Shown: piece after piece, positions 7,760 through 14,654 of the stretch
Numbering within the stretch: position 1 is the first letter of the stretch
How the letters are laid out: every line of letters begins with the position of its first letter
Assembly: GCA_964425645.1 (NCBI GenBank)
Contig: CAYRNC010000035.1
Coordinates: forward strand, 1-15,862
Length of the DNA: 15,862 bases
From: CAYRNC01 sp964425645
GTDB lineage: Bacteria > Bacillota > Clostridia > Peptostreptococcales > Anaerovoracaceae
Direction of reading: 5' to 3'
The notes under the pieces: generated by a model
Database searches by the model: none
The model's input: the letters and a program-made list of their open reading frames with translations, nothing else
What the model was told of the DNA's origin: nothing
Translations under genes and position numbers: made by a program

Positions 7760-8496
7760 AATCCTCCATCAATTTGAATGACCTGCCCTGTAATATATGC
7801 TGCCTGATCGGATGCTAAATAGGCAACCAGTTTTGCAACTTCCTCCGCTTCTCCAATCCGTTTAAGAGGGATTTCCATAAGAGCAGCATCCATTACCTTC
7901 TCGGATAAGGCAGCTGTCATATCTGTTTTAATAAATCCAGGGGCTACCGCATTGCACGTGACATTTCTTTTAGCCAATTCCCTTGACACGGATTTTGTCA
8001 ATCCTATTATGCCGGCTTTTGCACTTGCATAATTCGCCTGGCCTGCATTTCCTGTAATTCCGGCTACCGATGACATATTGATAATTCTTCCTTGTCTTCT
8101 TTTCATCATGTGGGAATAAATATGTCGTATCATATTATAAGTGCCTTTCAGGTTTGTTGCAATAACCTGATCGAAGTTGTCCTCTGTCATGTTAAGAATT
8201 AATCCGTCTCTATTAATTCCTGCATTGTTCACCAGTATATCTATATGGTCAAATTCGTGTATAATGTGTTCCACCGTATTTTTCGTTTCCGTAAAGGAGC
8301 TTACATCGCATTGATATGCGGCAACCTTTACATTTAAGGCAGCAATCTCCTTTGCCGTTTTTTCCGCTGCAGGTTTGTTTACACCGTAAATCAAGGCAAT
8401 ATTGACGCCGTTTTGCGCAAGTTCCAATGCTATGGCCCTGCCTATGCCCCGGCTGCCACCGGTTATGATTGCATTTTTATTCGTTGACACCTTCAA
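7750..8496 (-). CDS. fabG: 3-oxoacyl-ACP reductase FabG
   Basis: FabG is the NADPH-dependent ketoreductase of fatty-acid elongation, a short-chain dehydrogenase of 248 residues. The cofactor motif ITGGSRGIGRAIA (11-23) and NNAG (90-93) are present. The catalytic residues are Asn115, Ser143, Tyr156 and Lys160 (GQANYASAKAG). The C-terminus YITGQVIQIDGG is characteristic. The longest frame starts at TTG (8496), but that codon is only 3 nt after GGAGG. GTG at 8490, 9 nt after GGAGG, is the more likely start. The gene overlaps the end of fabD by 14-20 bp. Confidence 0.96.
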   Translation of the reverse strand: MKVSTNKNAIITGGSRGIGRAIALELAQNGVNIALIYGVNKPAAEKTAKEIAALNVKVAAYQCDVSSFTETKNTVEHIIHEFDHIDILVNNAGINRDGLILNMTEDNFDQVIATNLKGTYNMIRHIYSHMMKRRQGRIINMSSVAGITGNAGQANYASAKAGIIGLTKSVSRELAKRNVTCNAVAPGFIKTDMTAALSEKVMDAALMEIPLKRIGEAEEVAKLVAYLASDQAAYITGQVIQIDGGLCM

Positions 8497-9394
8497 TAAC
8501 CTCCTTTACGTATTTAACTCCCTTATAATCTTCTACATTAAAAACCCTGACATCGGGAACGATTTTTTTAATCAGATTTGCAAGTATCCTGCCCGTACCC
8601 GTCTCTATAAAAATATCAACCCCCAGGGCTGCAAGATTTCTGATAAGCTGATACCACAAAACAGGTGTATTAACTTGGCGGAAAAGCTGAGCTGTCGATT
8701 CATATTGTGCCGCGGTCACATTTGAGAATACAGGAATATCAGGTTCGGAGAAAGTTAGCATTCCAAATTCTTTTTCCAACAGCTCCCTGGCTTCGTTCAT
8801 CATAGTCGAGTGAAATCCGCCGCTTACGGGAAGCCTTAACACCCTTCCGCCTTTGGCGATAATTCCGTCGCTGAAAGCTTTTGCGGCTTCAGCTTTACAC
8901 GATACGACTATCTGTGTTTCCTCGTTATAATTGACGGGAAAGCAACCGCTTGATAATTGGCATACATCTTCCACTTCCTGTGCGCGAAGACCTAAGGCTG
9001 CATACATAATTCCCGGATTTTTTTGTCCGCATAAATCCATATATTTTGCTCTTTTTACCACGAAACGAAAGGCCACTTCATCCGTCAAATAGCCTCCAAA
9101 TGCTAAGGCGGGGATTTCTCCCAACGAAAATCCGGCCAAATAATGAGGAGTCACACCCTCCTCCTTTAACGCCCTGGCTGCGGCAAGATCGGCGCAAAAA
9201 AGGCATGGTTGTGTGTTGCAGGTCAGTGCCAACTCCTTCGCTGTTCCATTAAAGCATTGCAGTGAAGTACCCGGTCTGATTCTGTCGGCCATGTTAAAAA
9301 CATCGGCTGCTGCTTTGGAGGTTTCAGCCAAATTTCTCCCCATACCGCTTTTTTGTGCCCCCTGCCCGGAAAAGACAAAAGCTATTTTACCCAT
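8477..9394 (-). CDS. fabD: Malonyl-CoA:ACP transacylase FabD
   Basis: FabD moves malonyl from CoA to ACP and so supplies the extender unit for FabH and FabF. The 305-residue protein has the usual length. The oxyanion motif FSGQGAQ (8-14), nucleophile Ser90 (GFSLGE, 88-93), substrate Arg115 (KRAKYM) and catalytic His195 (GGFHSTMM) are all present. The residue before the nucleophile is Phe, where most FabD proteins have His (GHSLGE), and IPAL follows rather than YSAL. The gene overlaps fabK by 13 bp and has only a weak ribosome site, suggesting translational coupling to fabK. Confidence 0.95.
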   Translation of the reverse strand: MGKIAFVFSGQGAQKSGMGRNLAETSKAAADVFNMADRIRPGTSLQCFNGTAKELALTCNTQPCLFCADLAAARALKEEGVTPHYLAGFSLGEIPALAFGGYLTDEVAFRFVVKRAKYMDLCGQKNPGIMYAALGLRAQEVEDVCQLSSGCFPVNYNEETQIVVSCKAEAAKAFSDGIIAKGGRVLRLPVSGGFHSTMMNEARELLEKEFGMLTFSEPDIPVFSNVTAAQYESTAQLFRQVNTPVLWYQLIRNLAALGVDIFIETGTGRILANLIKKIVPDVRVFNVEDYKGVKYVKEVIEGVNE

Positions 9395-10269
9395 TTGCCC
9401 GCACCGCCTAAAAGTTTTCCCGCCTCCCGTACAACTTCCAGGATTATTTCTTTTGCAGATTGTTCTTTTTTCACGAGACCGCAGCTTTGTCCCGCCATAA
9501 AGCAGCCATTTTTTTCATCGCCTTCTTTAACTGCCCGCATAAGTGCGCCTGCTCCGAATGCTTCCAAGTCTTCAAGAGTTTTAGAATCATCCTTTTCATT
9601 TTTCATAAAAGCACGGGTAAAAGGCGTTTTAAGTGCACGAACCGGATGGCCGAGTCTTCTCCCGGTCGTCATGGTATCTATGTCTTTTGCTTTAATGATC
9701 TTTTCCTTGTAAATTTGATGGATCGTGCATTCTTTCGCTACTAAAAACCTGGTCCCCATCTGCACGCCCGCTGCCCCCAGCATAAATGCAGCCGCCATTC
9801 CTCTTCCGTCTGCAATACCGCCTGCAGCTATCACCGGAATACTTACCGCATCAAAGACCTGAGGGACAAGGACCATGGTATTCAACTCGCCTATATGTCC
9901 GCCTGCTTCGCTTCCTTCAGCTATTACTGCTTTGGCTCCATGGCGCTCCACCATTTTTGCAATACCGCAGGAAGGGACCACTGGGATAACCGTAACCCCG
10001 GCATCAATCCAACCCTTCATATAGCGCGTGGGAAGGCCCGCCCCCGTAGTAATCACTTTTATACCTTCATCGATTACCAACTTCGCTATATCATCTGCAA
10101 AGGGACTCATTAACATGATGTTCACCCCAAAAGGCCTGCTTGTGATATTTTTTGTTCTTCTTATTTCTTCTTTCACATGATCCGCCGGTGCATTACCTGC
10201 AGCAATAATACCCAGGCCCCCTGCATTGGAAACCGCCCCTGCCAGAGAAGAATCGGCTACCCAGGCCAT
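9382..10269 (-). CDS. fabK: Enoyl-ACP reductase FabK, 5' end disrupted
   Basis: FabK is the FMN-dependent enoyl-ACP reductase that closes the elongation cycle and does not depend on FabI. The 295 readable residues match FabK closely: MAWVADSSLAGAVSNAGGLG (1-20), FGVNIMLMSPF, TTGAGLP, IPVVPS, the EAGGHIGE active-site His, IAAGGIADGRG and QMGTRFLVAKE. The normal N-terminus, about 20-25 residues of form MKT.ITELLGIxYPIxQGG, should precede this. It is present upstream but broken. An ATG at 10360 opens MKTIITELLGIKYPILQ in another frame. The same motif then recurs (10308-10276), with different codons, in the frame of the body and without a start codon. As read, the body can only start at the ATG at 10269, which has GGGAGG just one base upstream. 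It may be frameshifted, start late, or contain a sequence error. Confidence 0.88.
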   Translation of the reverse strand: MAWVADSSLAGAVSNAGGLGIIAAGNAPADHVKEEIRRTKNITSRPFGVNIMLMSPFADDIAKLVIDEGIKVITTGAGLPTRYMKGWIDAGVTVIPVVPSCGIAKMVERHGAKAVIAEGSEAGGHIGELNTMVLVPQVFDAVSIPVIAAGGIADGRGMAAAFMLGAAGVQMGTRFLVAKECTIHQIYKEKIIKAKDIDTMTTGRRLGHPVRALKTPFTRAFMKNEKDDSKTLEDLEAFGAGALMRAVKEGDEKNGCFMAGQSCGLVKKEQSAKEIILEVVREAGKLLGGAGKWVK

Positions 10270-10275
10270 GCCTCC

Positions 10276-10342
10276 CTGTATGAGCGGGTAGCGGATGCCG
10301 AGAAGTTCGCTGTAGTATCGGATATTTTATTCCAAGCAACTC
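10276..10342 (-). repeat. Diverged, out-of-frame tandem copies of the FabK N-terminal motif
   Basis: Two 33-nt segments lie 34 nt apart. Copy 1 (10342-10310) encodes ELLGIKYPILQ in the frame of the upstream ATG (10360). Copy 2 (10308-10276) encodes ELLGIRYPLIQ and runs straight into GGMAWVADSS of the fabK body. They agree at 8 of 11 residues, with three conservative changes, but at only 20 of 33 bases. Most third positions differ, and copy 2 is GC-rich there. One extra base (10309) sets them out of frame. Confidence 0.9.
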
Positions 10343-10370
10343 AGTTATTATAGTTTTCATATTCTTTCCC

Positions 10371-10592
10371 CTATTTTAGGCTGTCTACCAGTTTTATCAG
10401 ATCTTCGACGTTCTTTATATCTGTTTCAGGTTCTATGCTAATTCCGAAGGCCTCTTCTATAGCCATAACCACTTCTATAACATCCAAAGAATCCAATTCC
10501 ATGTCTTCAAAAGATGTATCCTGTTTTATCTCACTTAATTCAATTTCACTTGCCTCCGATATAAGCTTTGCGATTTGTTCAAATGTTGTCAT
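10371..10592 (-). CDS. acpP: Acyl carrier protein
   Basis: ACP carries the growing acyl chain on a phosphopantetheine arm. The acidic 73-residue protein has the family four-helix pattern and the attachment motif ELDSLDVIEVV, where the modified Ser is residue 35 from the start chosen here. That start is the ATG at 10592, which has GGAGG 8 nt upstream. A longer frame from 10607 would add five residues, but its ATG merges with the ribosome site and has none of its own. It lies 16 bp after fabH. The upstream ATG of fabK is 10 bp beyond its stop. No ACP synthase gene is in the window. Confidence 0.96.
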   Translation of the reverse strand: MTTFEQIAKLISEASEIELSEIKQDTSFEDMELDSLDVIEVVMAIEEAFGISIEPETDIKNVEDLIKLVDSLK

Positions 10593-10608
10593 TCTTTTAC
10601 CCTCCATT

Positions 10609-11562
10609 TTAATATTCTATTACACAGGCTCCGGTTGTAAGACCGCCCCCAAAGGCTGTTAAAACTATAATATCTCCGCGAACTAATTTATTTTTTTCAA
10701 GCAGCTCATCTAAGAGCAGCGGGATACTGGCTGAAGATGTATTACCATAATGATCGATCCCCACGGCTATTTGATCGTCTGTAAATCCCAACTTGTCCTT
10801 TACACTTTGGAACATTCTAAGATTTGCCTGATGGGGAACCATCATGCGCACATCGGACGCTGTTACACCGGCTTCATCCATAACATCTTGCACATCTTTA
10901 AGAATTGAACTAACAGCAAATTTATAGACCTCCCCTCCCCTCATATGAAAATGAGGATCAATAAAAGGTTGTTTACCAAACGGACTTTTACAGAAAGTAT
11001 TGCCTATGACAAGAAGCTTGTCATCCCCTTTTGCAGTAATTTTGATAGATTTCAATCCATTTCCCTTCTTTAACACTGCCGCCCCTGCACCATCCCCGAA
11101 TAAAACACACGTTGCCCTGTCATTCCAATCCAAATGCCTGGTCATCATTTCAGCACCAATCACTAATATCGTATCGGCCTTTCCTGCAGCTATATTTGCA
11201 TCGGCATTATCCAAGGCGTAGATAAAACCACTGCAGGCCGCATTGATATCATAGGCAGGACAAGATGCTCCAATCTCCATTTGTACCATGCAGGCCAATG
11301 AGGGAGTAGCATAATCGCTTTTTATGGTTGAACATATGATAAGATCAAGGTCCTTTGCTTCTACTTCGGCTTTTAGCAACGCTTTTTGAGCCGCATCTTT
11401 TGAAAGGTCCAGCATCGTTTCATGGGTACTCACATATCTAGTGCTTATTCCTGTTCTTGAAAGTATCCACTCATCCGTTGTGTCCACCATAGAAGATAAC
11501 ATTTCATTTGTCAGTATGTGGGCGGGATGGGCCCTTCCTGTTCCAACGATTTGAAAACTCAT
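10609..11562 (-). CDS. fabH: 3-oxoacyl-ACP synthase III FabH
   Basis: FabH starts each chain by condensing a short acyl-CoA with malonyl-ACP. The 317-residue length is normal. The catalytic triad is Cys110 (INAACSGF), His244 (MVPHQANLRM) and Asn274 (HYGNTSSASIP), and the family GDGAGAAVL motif is present. The first 35 residues include the typical TTDEWILSRTGI. The start has a good GGAGG 7 nt upstream and lies 59 bp inside the end of the marR gene, in another frame. The chain starter, straight or branched, cannot be told from the sequence. Confidence 0.96.
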   Translation of the reverse strand: MSFQIVGTGRAHPAHILTNEMLSSMVDTTDEWILSRTGISTRYVSTHETMLDLSKDAAQKALLKAEVEAKDLDLIICSTIKSDYATPSLACMVQMEIGASCPAYDINAACSGFIYALDNADANIAAGKADTILVIGAEMMTRHLDWNDRATCVLFGDGAGAAVLKKGNGLKSIKITAKGDDKLLVIGNTFCKSPFGKQPFIDPHFHMRGGEVYKFAVSSILKDVQDVMDEAGVTASDVRMMVPHQANLRMFQSVKDKLGFTDDQIAVGIDHYGNTSSASIPLLLDELLEKNKLVRGDIIVLTAFGGGLTTGACVIEY

Positions 11563-12022
11563 TCAATCCTCCGTATTTAGCTATTTTATTTTTGAAGAAA
11601 GTGTCTAAATTTCTAATACCCACCAACAAGGCTTCTTTTTCATCCTTTCCAAGATCCTCTGAAGCCTGTCTTACAAGTTTTATATGAAAATACCAGTGAA
11701 GCCGATATATTTTTTCGCCTTCCCGAGTCAAAAGAACCCGTACAGATCTGCCATCCTCCGGATCCCTTTCCTTTGTTAGATATCCTTTTTTAACGAGTTT
11801 GTTGACAGCTACGGTTACTGAAGGCACGGACAACCTAAGGTCCGATGCAATTTCGCTGATTGCCCGTGATTTTTCTTTCCCGTTTCTTACGGATTCAATC
11901 AGATGAACTTCATTAATAGATAGGTTTGGGTCGCTTCGCTGCAAAATCATTTCTTCAACCTTTAAGATATCCCTAAAGGTTTCCATCAAAAGTGAATTCA
12001 ATTCTCTTTCGAAAGTTCCCAT
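11504..12022 (-). CDS. MarR-family regulator of the fab operon (FabT-like by position)
   Basis: This 172-residue winged-helix regulator heads the fab operon, as FabT does in streptococci and a MarR-type repressor does in several clostridia. The helix-turn-helix lies at about residues 54-78 (ISEIASDLRLSVPSVTVAVN), followed by the wing RDPEDGRSVRVLLT (86-99) and a C-terminal dimerisation helix. Other family members are about 140-150 residues. The last 20 or so here (FSNRWNRKGPSRPHTDK) are encoded in the start region of fabH and may be an unimportant tail. GGGGG lies about 8 nt before the ATG. A palindrome over the promoter start site (12043-12059) suggests autorepression; an acyl-ACP or acyl-CoA signal is plausible but not shown. 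Confidence 0.88.
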   Translation of the reverse strand: MGTFERELNSLLMETFRDILKVEEMILQRSDPNLSINEVHLIESVRNGKEKSRAISEIASDLRLSVPSVTVAVNKLVKKGYLTKERDPEDGRSVRVLLTREGEKIYRLHWYFHIKLVRQASEDLGKDEKEALLVGIRNLDTFFKNKIAKYGGLNEFSNRWNRKGPSRPHTDK

Positions 12023-12042
12023 TCCAAGCCCCCTTTCATTAT

Positions 12043-12059
12043 TTAGTTAATCTATCTAA
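12043..12059 (-). promoter_or_regulatory. Candidate operator for the MarR regulator
   Basis: The minus strand reads TTAGATAGATTAACTAA, a 17-bp imperfect palindrome with 6 of 8 positions symmetric about a central A. It directly abuts the -10 box and covers the expected transcription start, where a bound repressor would block initiation. No second full copy was noticed in the window. Confidence 0.55.
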
Positions 12060-12086
12060 TTATATTATTATAATCCTATTTGTCAA
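12059..12086 (-). promoter_or_regulatory. Promoter of the marR-fab operon
   Basis: TTGACA (12086-12081) and TATAAT (12064-12059), both perfect consensus, with a 16-bp spacer. It lies 37 bp before the marR start and is the strongest promoter in the window. Confidence 0.85.
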
Positions 12087-12233
12087 CATTTATTCTTAAG
12101 CATTATGGTTATAAATAAAATTATGACAATATTTTATTTGGAATAGTTTCTGACATTGCAGTATCATGATGATTTTGCTGCCGTCTAATTTCATTCCTTT
12201 TTCATTATTACATTCCTTTTCACATCCGCATAT

Positions 12234-12266
12234 AGCTGCTGATTTATTGATAAATCGCCGTCAGCT
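12234..12266. repeat. Inverted repeat in the spacer between the fab and sigma-factor operons
   Basis: GATTTAT and ATAAATC (12241-12256) form a perfect 7-bp stem with a 2-base loop, flanked by AGCTG and CAGCT, a further 5 bp across an internal bulge. No T-run follows on either strand, so a terminator is unlikely. It may be a protein site or structured RNA. The rest of the spacer (12087-12233) is AT-rich with no gene seen. Confidence 0.5.
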
Positions 12267-12273
12267 TATAAGG

Positions 12274-12321
12274 TAAATAAAAAACCTTAAAGATACAAAC
12301 CGATTGTGACTTCAAGGTTTT
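12274..12321 (-). terminator. Terminator of the sigma / anti-sigma operon
   Basis: Read on the minus strand, AAAACCTTGAAG (12321-12310) pairs with CTTTAAGGTTTT (12292-12281), 12 bp with one G-U pair, and TTTATTTA follows. It lies about 55 bp after the anti-sigma gene. Confidence 0.75.
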
Positions 12322-12376
12322 CCAGTAATAATGTCAAATCAGGATACTATCCTCAGTCCCGAATGCGGTTGTTGTA

Positions 12377-13672
12377 CTAATCATCCTCCGGCTCTATTTC
12401 AAATTCAGCTATTCTGCCTGTTACTGCATCTATTTCGTATTCGTATTCCATACCTTTGTATATAAATTCTATCTCATATATCATTATGTCATCCTCTTTT
12501 TTTAGCTTAATTTCGATCTCGGCTACCCGGCTTTCCGTTGTCCCTGCATGATTTAAAGCAATTTCAAGCGCTTTTTTGCTATCTATATAGTTTGATTTCT
12601 CTCCCGATGGTCTGGGCGACACCTGGTTGTCTTTGTGAAGATTGCTCATTTTTTCGCTTCCTGCAACAGTCTTATCTTTGATTTTAGATTTCAACATCCT
12701 GCCGCTTTCGGCATCAATCTCATAATCATATTTCTTATTCCCCACATAGAACTCTATTTCATAAATCATTCTACCATCTTCATAATCCATTTCCACTTCC
12801 ATCTTTCCGAGATCTTTTTCCGAAACCCCGGCATTTTTTAAGGCTAACGCAATTGCTTTTTTACTTCCAATATATTTTCCGTCACCGGCTTTACCCGTGG
12901 TATTTAAGCCTTCCAACCTGAACTTGTTTGTTTCTATAAGGACATTGATATCATTGATGGGCATAGATGCTGCATCAGAATATGATATTGATGGATTATT
13001 CTTTACAAATTTATCTATCAAGGATGCTTTACCCGCGGAGATGTTGTATTCCTTTGCAAGTTCCCTGATATGTTCATCTGTTTTTGCAATCTGGCTCAGA
13101 ACTGACCCATTACATTTATAGGTCTCCAATAGTTTGCTCACTTCATCGGAAATATGTTCCTGCAGTTTCGTGCGTTTTTCAATATTGCTGCTGTCGACAG
13201 TTACCAATATTGAGTTTTTTATTTCATCAATATAGCCGTTTTTGACCATTGAGCCTATTAGAGCGTTTATACCCAAATCCAAATCCACGTTTCTAAAATT
13301 CATATCACCAATGACGATGCGCCCCTCCTCGTTTAAAGGCACCACTTTCAAAATTTTTTCGGAACGATTAAGTGACATTTCTATACTGGGATTAACATCG
13401 AAATTAATGACTGACTGAGGGGAATAATGCATATAACCGGAATAGACTCCTATCAGCAGCAGAAAGCCTGCAGCGACGGCACCAACTGTTTTATTGGTGA
13501 ATTTTTTAGTCTTTGTATTATTCATATCCTTCATTGCGATAATGGTATCTGACATTTCCTCCCTATCTCCTTCCTCTTTTACATGTTTAAGGAGTTGAGG
13601 CAGCAAATCCGGAACCATAGACTCTATAGTTCTTAGAAGTCTGGTTTCTATCATTTTATTAGTTTCCTTCAC
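12377..13672 (-). CDS. Membrane anti-sigma factor with RsgI-type domain and two PepSY domains
   Basis: A 431-residue single-pass membrane protein that probably binds the adjacent sigma factor inside the cell and senses something outside. The N-terminal cytoplasmic part (1-61) includes RLLRTIESMVPDLLPQLL. A membrane helix spans about 62-82. The outer domain (about 85-255) starts with NFDVNPSIEMSLN (90-102), the RsgI-family motif in which clostridial RsgI proteins cleave themselves between Asn and Pro; here these are Asn94 and Pro95. Two PepSY domains follow (about 267-327 and 362-425), each with a KKAL/KKAI start and YEIEF...YEIDA..GR. Typical RsgI proteins end in carbohydrate-binding modules instead. 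It overlaps the sigma gene by 14 bp, which is usual for such pairs. The signal sensed is unknown. Confidence 0.85.
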   Translation of the reverse strand: MKETNKMIETRLLRTIESMVPDLLPQLLKHVKEEGDREEMSDTIIAMKDMNNTKTKKFTNKTVGAVAAGFLLLIGVYSGYMHYSPQSVINFDVNPSIEMSLNRSEKILKVVPLNEEGRIVIGDMNFRNVDLDLGINALIGSMVKNGYIDEIKNSILVTVDSSNIEKRTKLQEHISDEVSKLLETYKCNGSVLSQIAKTDEHIRELAKEYNISAGKASLIDKFVKNNPSISYSDAASMPINDINVLIETNKFRLEGLNTTGKAGDGKYIGSKKAIALALKNAGVSEKDLGKMEVEMDYEDGRMIYEIEFYVGNKKYDYEIDAESGRMLKSKIKDKTVAGSEKMSNLHKDNQVSPRPSGEKSNYIDSKKALEIALNHAGTTESRVAEIEIKLKKEDDIMIYEIEFIYKGMEYEYEIDAVTGRIAEFEIEPEDD

Positions 13673-14201
13673 TTTTCTTCTCCTTCAACATTTTTCTTAG
13701 CTTTGATAAGGAACGATGATATTTGGATAGTGTCGTTGCAAGAGGGATTTCAAGAATCCGGGCAATTTCTTTGTGTTTAAGGCCTGTAAGACCATGCATG
13801 ATCACAATTTGTCTTTCTTCTTCCGCCAAATCATTTAGAACAGTTTCAAGCAAAAGCCTATTGATACTTAATTCTGCAAAATCTGTACTTGATGCTAAAA
13901 TCCGATTCTCTTCTATGGGAAGTTCATTCTCAGATTTTAGTCTTACCCTATCCAGTGAAAGGTTTCGGGCAATCTTTAGAATCCATGCCATCGGCCTCCC
14001 TTTTGGTGTATATCCCGAAGCCCCATTGTATATTTTTATATATGTCTCCTGCATTATATCCTCGGCATCATGATGTCTTCTAAGGATTGACAGAGCTAAT
14101 CCGTACACAGCCGTTTTCGTCTCATTATACAATTTTTCAAAAGCGCAGATTTTGCCTTGCGCTAATTGCAATATTAAGTTTTCAATTGCCGACTGCGTCA
14201 T
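13659..14201 (-). CDS. ECF-type RNA polymerase sigma factor
   Basis: A 180-residue sigma-70-family factor with region 2 and region 4 only. Region 2 is at about 17-87 (AFEKLYNETKTAVYGLALSI, HDAEDIMQETYIKIY, AWILKIARNLSLDRVR). Region 4 is at about 117-172 (LAEEERQIVIMHGLTGLKHK, with EIARILEIPLATTLSKYHRS as the DNA-reading helices). It would direct RNA polymerase to a small regulon, probably including its own promoter, and be held by the membrane anti-sigma factor encoded immediately downstream. AAGGTG precedes the ATG by about 6 nt. It is not a SigI protein, although its partner carries an RsgI-type domain. Its target genes are not known. Confidence 0.92.
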   Translation of the reverse strand: MTQSAIENLILQLAQGKICAFEKLYNETKTAVYGLALSILRRHHDAEDIMQETYIKIYNGASGYTPKGRPMAWILKIARNLSLDRVRLKSENELPIEENRILASSTDFAELSINRLLLETVLNDLAEEERQIVIMHGLTGLKHKEIARILEIPLATTLSKYHRSLSKLRKMLKEKKSEGN

Positions 14202-14654
14202 ACCATCACCTTATCATTACCTATTCATTATACTAACGGATGAGAAAGGTGTTTTATTTCATCTTTTAGATAATTAATTACTGTTACAGAATTTGACTGT
14301 CTTTATTATATCCTATGTATAACGTTTGGGGAATTAACTAAAAATCCGAAAAAATTGCCTTAATTTAAGCTCTATTGTGCTATTTGGATCCGCTTAATCT
14401 TACATTTGACCGACGGCTTTTTTCATCGCATCCCCAAGATTCTCAAAGAATTCCTTCAAAAAGTGGTGAACGTATTGTTGCCTTTATACGTTTTATTCGG
14501 TATAGGGTTTATCTTTTCTTGATTCTGATTTGATAATTGAAGTAATTGATTTAATATGATAAATTCAAATTATATATTCATCAATCAAAACCTTTTAAAA
14601 TCAATAAAAAAATCGCACTGTTGGATGCATTTATAATCCGAAGGGGTTGCACAG
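14202..14654. other. Gene-free AT-rich spacer between divergent genes
   Basis: No convincing gene is seen. For the sigma-factor operon (minus strand), TATAAT occurs at 14232-14227, about 25 bp before the start, but without a recognisable -35. A second TATAAT-like box lies near 14310, so an ECF-type promoter is possible. On the plus strand, TTGACT (14293-14298) followed after 17 bp by TGTATA could be a promoter, though it is over 300 bp from the next plus-strand gene. A minus-strand frame at 14483-14400 encodes a protein-like 27 residues ending EFFENLGDAMKKAVGQM. It has no good start and may be a gene remnant. The stretch before 14655 is very AT-rich. Confidence 0.5.

Noticed and set aside
10594..10607. 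A five-residue longer start for the acyl carrier protein (ATG at 10607)
   Set aside because: That ATG forms part of the GGAGG ribosome site of the ATG at 10592 and has no ribosome site itself.
14227..14255. A sigma-A promoter for the ECF operon at the TATAAT near 14230
   Set aside because: No -35 hexamer stands at 16-18 bp; an ECF-type promoter is equally possible, so it is only mentioned in the spacer entry.
14400..14483. Short minus-strand frame ending EFFENLGDAMKKAVGQM, resembling a protein C-terminus
   Set aside because: Only 27 codons, with a stop just upstream and no good start or ribosome site. Possibly a gene remnant, but too short to call.
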